Positions 7,605 to 14,554 of a stretch of 40,769 nt of DNA are shown one piece after another. The DNA is taken from NCBI RefSeq assembly GCF_003721515.1, contig NZ_RJJD01000006.1:1-40769 (forward strand), read 5' to 3'. The position numbers and the translations under genes are program-made. Below the pieces are notes generated by a model. The model was not told where the DNA came from and made no database searches. It was given only the letters and a program-made list of their open reading frames with translations. The DNA comes from Rufibacter latericius (GTDB lineage Bacteria > Bacteroidota > Bacteroidia > Cytophagales > Hymenobacteraceae). Position 1 is the first letter of the stretch, and every line of letters starts with the position of its first letter.

Positions 7605-8635
7605 CCTCACTACAGAAATACTCAGACCAACTGGCCGTCTTCGCTGATCCGCAGGAACGCGAGGCAGTGGCCAAGCTAAAGAAGCAGGAGCAGGAGATTC
7701 TTCTTTGCTCGCTCAAAGGCACCAAGGTCAACATGATGACTGACCGGCAGCTGGATACTTTGGTTGCCTCCGTGATCGGCACCGGCCTTCTGCAATTGGG
7801 TCACAAGAACCAGCTGGAGACCAAGACCGAAACCGAGATCTTCTTCAACTCCATAGCTGCATTGCTCCGCGAGAAGTGGGGCCAGATGACCGAGCAGGAA
7901 GTAAGGCTGGTCTTCAAGATGGGAGTGAGGGGTGACTTCAAGGCTGATGCCAAAGAGGTGGTGTTCCTAAACGAGCCCAACATCAACGGCTGGTTCAAAG
8001 CCTACAAGTACCAGCTCAAGGCCGAGGCCCACCTGCAGAAGCAGAAGCTGCTCATGGAGGTAGGCAGAGAGACCCATCCCCGGCAGATGTCCATGGAGGA
8101 AACCTTTGAGCTGAACCTGCGAAGGCTGGAAGCCGAAATGGAACGGCTCTCGCAGCCCGGCGAGATCTACCGGGAGTTTGACCTGGGCAACGTGCTGCTC
8201 TCCTGGCTGGAATCCTTGGGTGTCATTAACCTGACCGATGCCGAGAAGCTGGATATCCTCAATGCTGAACGGAAGCTGGTCCTGGCAGAAAAGAAAATGG
8301 AATCCATTGAGCTGACCCACCGCCTTTCCTACAAGCTCTTCCAGGCAGCCCTTGAGACCGGCAGCCACGCCTCGGGCAACAAGTACGAGCAGGAAGCCAA
8401 GAACCGGGCGCGCAAGGAGGTCTTCAAAGGATTCGTCCTGAGCACGGTGGAATCCGGCGAAGACATCCGCACCCTGGTCATGGAGCAAGTGGAAACAAAC
8501 CAGAAGGAGCGGGCCAGACTCAGTTCTCTGGATGAAATAGGGATGCAACAGCAGGTGGAGTACTACCTCAAAACAGGCAACCGGCACGGGCTGGCCCTGA
8601 TCAAAGAAGTTTCAATGCAAAGACAATCCGCCTAA
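7601..8635 (+). CDS. Hypothetical replication-module protein, helical
   Basis: The 344-aa protein overlaps the DnaD-like gene by 4 bases (ATGA), so the two are translationally coupled. Its C-terminal two thirds are strongly helical and charged (QLKAEAHLQKQKLLMEV, LNLRRLEAEMERL, LDILNAERKLVLAEKKMESI). The first half contains VNMMTDRQLDTLVASVIGTG and VRLVFKMGVRGDF segments that look globular. There is no Walker motif, so it is not a DnaC-type ATPase loader. Coupling to the initiator suggests a partner in replication, for instance an adaptor, but this is inference. Confidence 0.75.
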   Translation: MTSLQKYSDQLAVFADPQEREAVAKLKKQEQEILLCSLKGTKVNMMTDRQLDTLVASVIGTGLLQLGHKNQLETKTETEIFFNSIAALLREKWGQMTEQEVRLVFKMGVRGDFKADAKEVVFLNEPNINGWFKAYKYQLKAEAHLQKQKLLMEVGRETHPRQMSMEETFELNLRRLEAEMERLSQPGEIYREFDLGNVLLSWLESLGVINLTDAEKLDILNAERKLVLAEKKMESIELTHRLSYKLFQAALETGSHASGNKYEQEAKNRARKEVFKGFVLSTVESGEDIRTLVMEQVETNQKERARLSSLDEIGMQQQVEYYLKTGNRHGLALIKEVSMQRQSA

Positions 8636-8844
8636 TGAGCAACTTCCCTAAAGCCCGCACGGTGGAGCAGATGGTTTCTGACTTCATGCAGGAAAGGCCC
8701 AACGAGCCGCAAAGCCTGTACGCCCTGGTCCGCAAGTACATCATCAACGCCCGCACCGAGGTCACCATTGAGAAAGCGGAGCTGGCAGTATCCCAGAAAT
8801 ACGGCTTCCAAGGCTTAGACGGGCACCCTTATCAAGATGAGTAG
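8635..8844 (+). CDS. Small hypothetical early protein
   Basis: The 69-aa protein begins at an ATG overlapping the previous TAA stop (TAATG). It is helical and charged (TVEQMVSDFMQERPNEPQSL) with a C-terminal KYGFQGLDGHPYQDE. No family recognised. Tight coupling on both sides supports it as a real gene. Confidence 0.65.
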   Translation: MSNFPKARTVEQMVSDFMQERPNEPQSLYALVRKYIINARTEVTIEKAELAVSQKYGFQGLDGHPYQDE

Positions 8845-9223
8845 CATGAGGAAGATTAGGAACCACAACGCCCAACGGCAACGCTTCATGGATCGGTTCC
8901 TGGATCGGGAGCTGACCCCGGCCGAGGAGCTGTTCGCCCTCTGTAACGCCTACCACCACATCAAGGCCTTCCGGAAAGCCGCCGCCTACGCCGATACCGA
9001 TACCCTCCAGCGGCACACCCTGGCAGCAGACTTCGGAGTGACGAACGGGAGTATGGTAAAGTCCTTTGCCTGGTTGCAATTCCTTGAGGGAAGGAGTGAG
9101 GAGAATTTCGGTACCAGGCTCCGTGAGTTCATCTACAACACCCTGAGGTATGCCCAGAGCTTCCCAGGCATAAACCAAGAAACCTTTAAGCCAACCATTT
9201 CAAGAATAGCACAAGCAGCATGA
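8837..9223 (+). CDS. Hypothetical early protein
   Basis: The 128-aa product overlaps the previous gene by 8 bases; an alternative ATG lies three codons downstream. It is helical, rich in Arg and aromatic residues (NHNAQRQRFMDRFLDRELTP, LRYAQSFPGIN). No motif is recognised. It belongs to the same coupled block as its neighbours. Confidence 0.65.
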   Translation: MSSMRKIRNHNAQRQRFMDRFLDRELTPAEELFALCNAYHHIKAFRKAAAYADTDTLQRHTLAADFGVTNGSMVKSFAWLQFLEGRSEENFGTRLREFIYNTLRYAQSFPGINQETFKPTISRIAQAA

Positions 9224-9633
9224 AAACCATTGTATCTACACCCAAAGTGCCCAAGACCAAAGACCTGATGTTCTTCGCGGTCCTGTGCGAGGTGATGGAC
9301 TTCCACCGCACCACCTTCGAGAAAGACCTGAGCGGCCAGGCCAAGCATGACTTCAACATCCTCAACAAGATGCTCCAGAACTGGAGAACCCGCTTCCTCA
9401 CCAAGGTAAGCCCAGAGAGCGCCGACAGCTTCGACAACACCGCAGCCGCCGCCTGGGAGGTGTTCAACGAGTTCATGGAAGCCGCCGACAAGAAGCAGTT
9501 CCTTGCCGTGGTGAAGTGCTACAACGAAGGACTGGTGATGATGGAGGGGGACAGCCGGCCATTGAATGAGGTGCCTTTCCAGGAGGTGCTTGAGAAAGGA
9601 AAGTCTAACAATCAAATCAACGAAGCAGCATAA
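9220..9633 (+). CDS. Hypothetical early protein
   Basis: The 137-aa product overlaps its upstream neighbour by 4 bases (ATGA). It is predominantly helical (DLMFFAVLCEVMDFHRTTFE, AAWEVFNEFMEAADKKQF). There are no transmembrane segments or known motifs. The operon context places it among DNA-metabolism genes. Confidence 0.65.
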   Translation: MKTIVSTPKVPKTKDLMFFAVLCEVMDFHRTTFEKDLSGQAKHDFNILNKMLQNWRTRFLTKVSPESADSFDNTAAAAWEVFNEFMEAADKKQFLAVVKCYNEGLVMMEGDSRPLNEVPFQEVLEKGKSNNQINEAA

Positions 9634-10373
9634 TGGAAACTATCCAGCAAGTAAAAGAAAGACCTATCCTGTTCAAAGGTGAAATGGTGAGAGCCATTTT
9701 GGAAGGCAGAAAAACACAGACCAGAAGAGGTGTTAAAGTTGATGCAAAACGAATCTCACCAAGAATTGGCGCTGATGATATGCCTACTGGTACATTTTGG
9801 GTTTCTTCCAAAGACTTTGATAATGTCATAGTGGATGAAATAAAATGCCCTTACGGCAAAGTTGGTGACCGCCTTTGGGTGCGGGAAACATGGTGTGAAT
9901 CGGTAGATATTAACGCCGTAGACTGCTTTGAGGGACGCCCTCATATCCCTACTGACTTCTTTGACAATGGCAAAGTAAGAAGTGCTTACATCCACAGGGC
10001 AGATGGTGAAACGGAGTGGGTTGATGATGATGGATTCTCAACAGAAAGAAGCTTCTGGAAACCATCAATCTTCATGCCTCGCCAAGCCTGTAGGCTGGTT
10101 CTTGAAGTGACAAGTATCAGAGTGGAGCGCCTTCAGGATATCTCACGGGAGGATGCCATTGCCGAAGGTATAAGCCACAAGTTTGGAGGTTGGAGAAACT
10201 ACCTAAATCCCAAGTTGATCTTCTCTCAATTTGAATATGAAGTCCAAGGTGAAACCATCCCCGCGCCAGTAATGAGCTTCAACTCGCTTTGGATATCCAT
10301 AAACGGTGAGGAATCTTTTGAGGCCAATCCTTGGGTGTGGGTGGTTGAATTCAAAAAGGTAGGCCAGGCATGA
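9633..10373 (+). CDS. ASCH-domain phage protein
   Basis: The 246-aa protein carries the ASCH-like signature of phage proteins: ERPILFKGEMVRAILEGRKT followed by QTRR (29-32), then CPYGKVGDRLWVRETW and LEVTSIRVERLQDISREDAI, and a C-terminal NPWVWVVEF. ASCH folds are PUA-like and bind RNA or modified nucleotides; some relatives are nucleoside hydrolases or RNA-binding factors. The role here is unknown. It starts on the last base of the upstream gene's stop (TAATG) and has somewhat lower GC than its neighbours, suggesting separate acquisition. Confidence 0.8.
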   Translation: METIQQVKERPILFKGEMVRAILEGRKTQTRRGVKVDAKRISPRIGADDMPTGTFWVSSKDFDNVIVDEIKCPYGKVGDRLWVRETWCESVDINAVDCFEGRPHIPTDFFDNGKVRSAYIHRADGETEWVDDDGFSTERSFWKPSIFMPRQACRLVLEVTSIRVERLQDISREDAIAEGISHKFGGWRNYLNPKLIFSQFEYEVQGETIPAPVMSFNSLWISINGEESFEANPWVWVVEFKKVGQA

Positions 10374-10711
10374 AGCAAGTCATCCAAGGTACCTGCCCGA
10401 GCAAAAGCAACTGCTACCGCATAGGCACCAAGGGGCTGTTCAAAACCGCCGCCCTCACCCGCTACGAGAACATGTTCTACATCCAGTGCAACCACTACCG
10501 CAACCGCAACATCACCGACTACTTTGAGCTGCATGTGGACGTGTTCTATCCCAACCAGCGGGCCGATCTGGACAACTCCCTGAAGATCGTGCTGGACTGC
10601 TTGCAGAAGGTCAAGGCCATCAAGAACGATAACAAGTGCGTGAAGATAGTGGCTCAGAAGTTCCTTGACGCCAAAGAGCCCAGAATTGAATTTCAACTGA
10701 TAGAAGTCTAG
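10370..10711 (+). CDS. rusA: RusA family Holliday junction resolvase
   Basis: The 113-aa protein is a RusA-type endonuclease that resolves Holliday junctions and branched replication or recombination intermediates. The signature RADLDNSLKIVLDCLQ contains the metal-binding D66 and D68 and K72; a further D87 lies in AIKNDNKC. Length matches the family. It overlaps the ASCH gene by 4 bases and completes the recombination set with the nuclease and RecT. Confidence 0.93.
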   Translation: MKQVIQGTCPSKSNCYRIGTKGLFKTAALTRYENMFYIQCNHYRNRNITDYFELHVDVFYPNQRADLDNSLKIVLDCLQKVKAIKNDNKCVKIVAQKFLDAKEPRIEFQLIEV

Positions 10712-10713
10712 CC

Positions 10714-10989
10714 ATGGAAGAACATTATGATGATGGTTACGGGCAGGCAGAAGCTGAGGCCCAGTACGCCGACTACCTTGATCAATTGTGTAAAGACGGG
10801 CTTTATTACCTGTTCGCCTTTGAGGTTATGATTGACCTACTCAACACCAATGAATTCAAGAAGTCAGTTAAAACCGCAGAGCAATTCCTGTTTGAGAAGA
10901 AGCAGGCGCACATTGAAAAGCTTTACCCGCCAAAGGAAAAGCCTGCGCAAAATCAAGCAGAAAATTTAGACGATGACTTACCCTTCTAA
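10714..10989 (+). CDS. Small helical protein with SSB-like C-terminal tail
   Basis: The 91-aa protein is not an OB-fold SSB: residues 1-70 are helical and acidic (YDDGYGQAEAEAQYADYLDQ, TAEQFLFEKKQAHIEKLY). After a Pro/Gln linker (PPKEKPAQNQAE) it ends NLDDDLPF (84-91), which closely matches the acidic DDD[IL]PF tip by which bacterial SSB recruits RecO, PriA, RecQ, exonuclease I and other partners. It directly follows rusA. I infer it is a decoy or adaptor that binds SSB-partner proteins; no phage SSB with an OB fold was found in the window. Confidence 0.75.
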   Translation: MEEHYDDGYGQAEAEAQYADYLDQLCKDGLYYLFAFEVMIDLLNTNEFKKSVKTAEQFLFEKKQAHIEKLYPPKEKPAQNQAENLDDDLPF

Positions 10990-10993
10990 CCCA

Positions 10994-11509
10994 ATGAAAA
11001 AGACCATACCCCTCGCCCTGATCCTGGTCCTGCACATCTCCTGCAACAGCACCAGACCGATGGACAGCCTTTCCCCCAGAGACACGCTCCGCACTACGCC
11101 CACCGCTTGGCAGAAACTGACCCAAGCCAATAAAGTGAAGATCCAGAATTCAACCGTCATCATTGCCCAGGACAGCAAAGTGGAATCCTCCACCGCTGGG
11201 GAGATTAAAGGGTCTACCCAGAGTAGCAACGAGCAGAACGCCTCAGGCGGGAGCACCATTGGCGCCGCTTCCTTTCAGGGTGCCGACATCAGCAAGACAA
11301 AGGGAAGTGCCGTCACCGAAGCCCAAACCACCAACACCGGGGGCCAAGGCTCCAAGGTGGAGGGGAGTGCTGAGGTAAAGAGCACCAATCAGCAGGCAAG
11401 TGTCTGGAAGTGGCTGCTTCTGGCCTTCGCCGGAGGGATTGTTTTTAGACAGTTTCTGCCCAAAATATGGGGAGGGGTGAAGCGGGTTTTTCTGCCTATG
11501 GGTGCTTGA
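10994..11509 (+). CDS. Lipoprotein with C-terminal TM helix, candidate unimolecular spanin
   Basis: The start at 10994 (MKKTIPLALILVLHISC) gives a classic type II signal peptide with lipobox Cys17. About 115 residues of Ser/Thr/Gly/Gln-rich sequence without predicted helices follow (KIQNSTVIIAQDSKVESSTA and similar), then one membrane helix near residues 137-155 (WKWLLLAFAGGIVF) and a basic C-terminus. N-terminal outer-membrane lipid plus C-terminal inner-membrane anchor is the topology of T1 gp11-type u-spanins, which fuse the membranes at lysis. It lies far from the other lysis genes, so a superinfection-exclusion lipoprotein is an alternative. Confidence 0.65.
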   Translation: MKKTIPLALILVLHISCNSTRPMDSLSPRDTLRTTPTAWQKLTQANKVKIQNSTVIIAQDSKVESSTAGEIKGSTQSSNEQNASGGSTIGAASFQGADISKTKGSAVTEAQTTNTGGQGSKVEGSAEVKSTNQQASVWKWLLLAFAGGIVFRQFLPKIWGGVKRVFLPMGA

Positions 11510-11571
11510 GAATCGATTTCCCCCGGGAGGAAAATACCAGTTTAATGTAACACAGTTAATCTTAACGATTT

Positions 11572-11766
11572 ATGCAATCACATTTAGACGATAAAATAGA
11601 AGAAGTCTACCGAGCGGCAGAGCACTTGGGATTAAATCCTAAAACACCTTTTGAAGCTGAACTTTTTAAGAAAGCTCTTAGGGGTATCGCGGCCCTTGCT
11701 GTTGATGAGATGAAGGCCGAGGTGACAGAAGTGATGTCTAAGATCACTCACAGACACAACGTTTAA
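11572..11766 (+). CDS. Small hypothetical protein
   Basis: The 64-aa protein is helical (DDKIEEVYRAAEHLGLNPKT, LFKKALRGIAALAVDEMKAE) with no known motif. It opens a low-GC run of small genes after the 62-bp gap following the lipoprotein gene. Its leader, AACGATTTATG, belongs to a start-region pattern shared by several genes downstream. Confidence 0.6.
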   Translation: MQSHLDDKIEEVYRAAEHLGLNPKTPFEAELFKKALRGIAALAVDEMKAEVTEVMSKITHRHNV

Positions 11767-11775
11767 CTAATGATT

Positions 11776-11961
11776 ATGGAGTGGATAAAAGATAACAGGC
11801 AATGGTCTGAATACCCAGAAGGCACAAAAGCAAAAGCACAAGGCGGTGGATATTGGGAGAAAAATAAAAGAGGTTGGAAATGGTGTACAGGCTCCACTTT
11901 CCCAACTCCCGGGGGTGATGCTACTGGGGAAGTTTGCTTACCCGAAACAATTAAAACCTAA
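11776..11961 (+). CDS. Small hypothetical protein, MEWIK N-terminus
   Basis: Two in-frame ATGs are present (11770 and 11776); the second is chosen because the product then begins MEWIK like the DUF551-type protein at 13121, and because neighbouring genes use the second ATG of the same AATGATT(T)ATG leader. The 61-aa product is rich in Trp, Gly and Lys (GGGYWEKNKRGWKWCTG). Function unknown; it may be a diverged DUF551 relative. Confidence 0.55.
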   Translation: MEWIKDNRQWSEYPEGTKAKAQGGGYWEKNKRGWKWCTGSTFPTPGGDATGEVCLPETIKT

Positions 11962-11966
11962 TGATT

Positions 11967-12137
11967 ATGACTGAAAAAGAAGGGCGTAAGGCTGGATCAC
12001 TTATTCAAGTACGGGAGCGACTTGTTAAACTGTACCAAGATGGTGTAATCAATGAAGATGAGTTGGAAAGCCTTGAGGCACCATTCAATAAAATCCTTGA
12101 AGATATGGGTGTAAGAAAGTACTCTAAAGAATTTTAA
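11967..12137 (+). CDS. Small hypothetical protein
   Basis: The 56-aa product (MTEKEGRKAGSLIQVRERLV...) begins at the second ATG of an AATGATTATG leader overlapping the previous stop; the first ATG (11961) would add two residues. It is charged and probably forms two helices. No family recognised. Confidence 0.55.
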   Translation: MTEKEGRKAGSLIQVRERLVKLYQDGVINEDELESLEAPFNKILEDMGVRKYSKEF

Positions 12138-12152
12138 CCTAAAACGAATCTT

Positions 12153-12326
12153 ATGAAAGTCTACAAATTACCTATTGGCGGGAGTACCCTATACGTGGAA
12201 GATTTGCAAGGAGCACTTATGCACCTGGAGCCAGAACTCGACAACCTAGAGCTGGGTGAAACCTTTGTAATAAAAGTTATTGAAATGAGCGAGGAAGAGT
12301 TCGCCGCTTTACCTGAATTTGATTAA
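12153..12326 (+). CDS. Small hypothetical protein
   Basis: The 57-aa product (MKVYKLPIGGSTLYVEDLQG...) is acidic, with a beta-rich beginning and a C-terminal EMSEEEFAALPEFD segment. It fits neatly between its neighbours with 15-base gaps. The EMSEEEFAALPEF ending is a pattern I associate with small phage proteins of unknown function. Confidence 0.55.
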   Translation: MKVYKLPIGGSTLYVEDLQGALMHLEPELDNLELGETFVIKVIEMSEEEFAALPEFD

Positions 12327-12341
12327 TTAAACTAATGATTT

Positions 12342-13101
12342 ATGGAGACAGCTAAGCAAGAAGTTTACATAGTGACTTTCGGGGGGCGGGGTAGACTCTA
12401 CCGCAATGCTGATCCGGCTTGTGAAAGAGAGAAGGCCAATTGATTATGTCTTCTTCTCTAACACGGGAGGGGCTTCCTCTAAGGGCGAAAAGAAGGCAAC
12501 CTATCGCCATATCCGCTTAATGACCCGGTGGCTGAAGTCAAAAGGTTACCCTTCTGTGAAGACTTTAATCTACAACAGGGAAGGTCTGTACCAGGAGGTT
12601 CTCCGCAGAGAGTCCTTGCCCTCCATTGCCTTCGGGTTCAAGACATGCTCTATCAAATGGAAAATTACTCCAGTTGATCGGTATGTTGCCAAGCACCTCA
12701 AGGGCAGGAAGCTGGTAAAGTATGTTGCCTATGACGCCTCAGAGTCACATAGGATAAAGGACTATTCAACAGAGAAGGAGCGGGTGGTTTATCCGCTTGT
12801 GGAGTGGGGTATGGACCGATTTGACTGCATGGCTTACATACACAAGGCAGGGCTGCCAGTCCCCCAAAAGAGCAGTTGCTTCTTCTGCCCAAACATGAAA
12901 GAGAGGGAAATCAAGCAGCTCCAAGCCGCCGAGCCTGATCTATTAGAGATGGCCTTGAATTTAGAGAAAATAGCTCTTCCTAATCTTGGCACGGTAGCGG
13001 GGCTTGGGCGGGGGAAAAGATGGAGCGAGATGCTGAAGCAAACAGAGCTATTCCCGGAAGAAGATGATTATGACAACATGCCGTGCGAGTGTGCGGCTTA
13101 A
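12342..13101 (+). pseudogene. PP-loop / PAPS reductase-like protein, frameshifted in G6 tract
   Basis: Starting at ATG 12342 (METAKQEVYIVTF) the frame runs into a G6 tract (12381-12386) and stops early. Removing one G restores VTFGGGVDSTAMLIRLV, the PP-loop ATP-binding motif of the adenine nucleotide alpha-hydrolase/PAPS reductase family, and joins it to the remaining open frame, giving about 252 aa. Downstream family features are intact: a SFGFKTCSIKWK-like Cys segment (AFGFKTCSIKWKITPVDRY) and CFFCPNMK. Translation from the internal ATG 12406 would lack the PP-loop. The C-terminal region contains QTELF, resembling a clamp-binding peptide. The shift could be a mutation, phase variation or a sequencing error. 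Confidence 0.75.
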
Positions 13102-13120
13102 CACAAAAACCTAATGATTT

Positions 13121-13321
13121 ATGGAATGGATCAAAGTAACCGATAGTCTCCCTGACCACTCGACAGTATTGTGCTGCAATACGAACTACCAGCATCTAGG
13201 GTATTTGAGACAAAGTGTTTGGTACACTACAGATGGTGATAAAAAAGTAGATACGGCAAATGGATGGGGTGTAACTCATTGGATGCCTTTGCCTGACATG
13301 CCAAAAACTTATGATTTATGA
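13121..13321 (+). CDS. DUF551 domain protein
   Basis: The 66-aa protein has the DUF551 pattern: MEWIKVTDSLPDHSTVLCCN at the start and GVTHWMPLPDMP at the end, common in small phage and plasmid proteins of unknown function. It has the AATGATTTATG leader. No catalytic residues are known for the family. Confidence 0.8.
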   Translation: MEWIKVTDSLPDHSTVLCCNTNYQHLGYLRQSVWYTTDGDKKVDTANGWGVTHWMPLPDMPKTYDL

Positions 13322-13500
13322 GAAAGAGAAGCTACTACGACATATTCAAGATGAATTTTGCTGCGGCTTTGCATGTAAATGGAATGGAATACCCTCAAAT
13401 AGAAGCTATTTTGGATAGTTTCGATAGAGAGATGCAAATAAACGAGCCTGCCATAACCATTACCATGCTTGCCACTACTAAAATAGAAGGAGATAATTGA
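13318..13500 (+). CDS. Small hypothetical protein
   Basis: The 60-aa product overlaps the DUF551 gene by 4 bases (ATGA). Sequence features: a basic start (MRKRSYYDIFK) and a likely helix FAAALHVNGMEYPQIEAILD. No family recognised. Confidence 0.55.
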   Translation: MRKRSYYDIFKMNFAAALHVNGMEYPQIEAILDSFDREMQINEPAITITMLATTKIEGDN

Positions 13501-13503
13501 TTT

Positions 13504-13671
13504 ATGTGCGCTGAAAATCCGAATTATACCTATAGTCTTTTAACTAGTAAGCTTACGCCTGAATCTTTTTACTACGATGGGAAGGATTTAGCGGATATTA
13601 GAAACGAAAGAAAACACAGAGAGACTTGTACCAAGAAAAGAAAGAAGCGCAAGGCTAAAAAGAGACGCTGA
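13504..13671 (+). CDS. Small basic-tailed protein
   Basis: The 55-aa product begins 3 bases after the previous stop with the shared GATTTATG leader. The C-terminal third is strongly basic (TKKRKKRKAKKRR), suggesting nucleic-acid binding. Function unknown. Confidence 0.5.
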   Translation: MCAENPNYTYSLLTSKLTPESFYYDGKDLADIRNERKHRETCTKKRKKRKAKKRR

Positions 13672-13676
13672 ACAAT

Positions 13677-13754
13677 ATGAGAACAAGAATCATTACTAAA
13701 ATAGTCTGGGAAAACGGCAAACCTGTTCTAAAATCCAAGCTAGTGTACTACTAA
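13677..13754 (+). CDS. Possible 25-aa peptide
   Basis: The frame MRTRIITKIVWENGKPVLKS... follows the previous stop by 5 bases and is basic with beta-strand character. Spacing fits the cassette, but at 25 residues the coding call is weak. Confidence 0.35.
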   Translation: MRTRIITKIVWENGKPVLKSKLVYY

Positions 13755-13829
13755 AACCTAATGCTAAATAATGCACAACTGCATATATTTTTTGCCCTTT
13801 CCGTAATGGAGTATATTAGTATAATACAT

Positions 13830-13837
13830 TAACTTTG
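13830..13837 (+). promoter_or_regulatory. Promoter -7 element ahead of the structured RNA region
   Basis: TAACTTTG is an exact TAnnTTTG match and would place a transcript start near 13844, just where the dense RNA structure begins. No clear -33 TTG is present at the right distance. GTATATTAGT is repeated at 13811 and 13839, flanking the element, and may bind a regulator. Confidence 0.45.
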
Positions 13838-14089
13838 TGTATATTAGTTGCCTCTATTGAAAGTTGCACAATAAGTATAATTCTAACTATCAGGTGGCAG
13901 GTGCTTGGGTGTGCCTGCAACCTCTAAGGCAAAGCGAACGGCTTGCCTATCCTCTGTAAACCTCTTGGGGAATTGAACGAGCGATAAATCCAGCGGCGTA
14001 AAGGCTGACCTGAAGTGTGGCCCAAGAGGGGGTTTTGCTCTCATCCACCAAGGCGGCAATGGATTGGCAAGCGGGAGAGACCGCTATTT

Positions 14090-14199
14090 GAAGAGGTCAC
14101 GGTTGGCATACTACCGCTTCGGGTTCGACTCCCGACCACATTCTAGACAGTGGCATTTGGGCAGCGGGTGGTTTATGGGTTCGAATCCCATCCTCTTCA
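14090..14199 (+). ncRNA. tRNA-like domain A (Ser-CGA-like cloverleaf, expanded variable region)
   Basis: The acceptor stem pairs perfectly over 7 bp: GAAGAGG (14090-14096) with CCTCTTC (14192-14198), followed by A. The T arm ATGGG-TTCGAAT-CCCAT (14175-14191) is canonical. A D arm with a GG-containing loop and only three pairs (14099-14117) and a 5-bp anticodon stem TCGGG/CCCGA with 7-nt loop TTCGACT (14119-14135) complete a cloverleaf, with CGA in the anticodon position (Ser). The variable region is 39 nt (14136-14174), far longer than a normal serine tRNA, and includes CCAC/GTGG pairing. No CCA is encoded. It could be an odd functional tRNA or a tRNA mimic within the larger RNA. Confidence 0.55.
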
Positions 14200-14424
14200 C
14201 GACTTCAGGCGGAATAGAAGCAGATCACCGGATGGTAGTTACGGTGGCATACCGCGGGAAGCTACCCACGCGAGCAGCGGACTGATGGAAAGACATCTAT
14301 GCGTGACACGTTGACAGCGGGAAAGACTGATACCGAATGCAAACGACCAAAGCTCTATTGATTCGACTTTCGTTTGCGAGTTTAGGTTCAGCAATCAATG
14401 ACAGCCTGGAAAGACAGGCAACAT

Positions 14425-14537
14425 CTGATTGTAAGTCTCAAAGGTAGAGCTCCTGCAAACCTCCAATAGACCCTAGCTGATCGCAGGTGATGGAGATAAT
14501 TCGACAGGGGGTGTTGGTTCGAGTCCAACCGATTAGA
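14425..14537 (+). ncRNA. tRNA-like domain B (expanded anticodon loop)
   Basis: CTGATTG (14425-14431) pairs with CGATTAG (14530-14536) over 7 bp with two wobbles. The T arm GTTGG-TTCGAGT-CCAAC (14513-14529) is canonical. A D-like arm, AG[T]CTC-AAAGGTA-GAGCT, lies at 14434-14451. The stem CCTGC/GCAGG (14452-14456, 14483-14487) is in the anticodon-arm position but encloses 26 nt instead of 7. The domain is therefore tRNA-shaped yet unlikely to decode as it stands. Confidence 0.4.
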
Positions 14538-14554
14538 CAACCCACTAGGAGAGA

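Noticed and set aside
10714..10989. Single-stranded DNA-binding protein (SSB)
   Set aside because: Only the C-terminal tip matches SSB; the body is helical, too short, and lacks OB-fold strands.
13761..13832. Possible 23-aa peptide before the RNA region
   Set aside because: It overlaps the promoter -7 element and is very short and AT-rich; a peptide cannot be excluded but is not supported.
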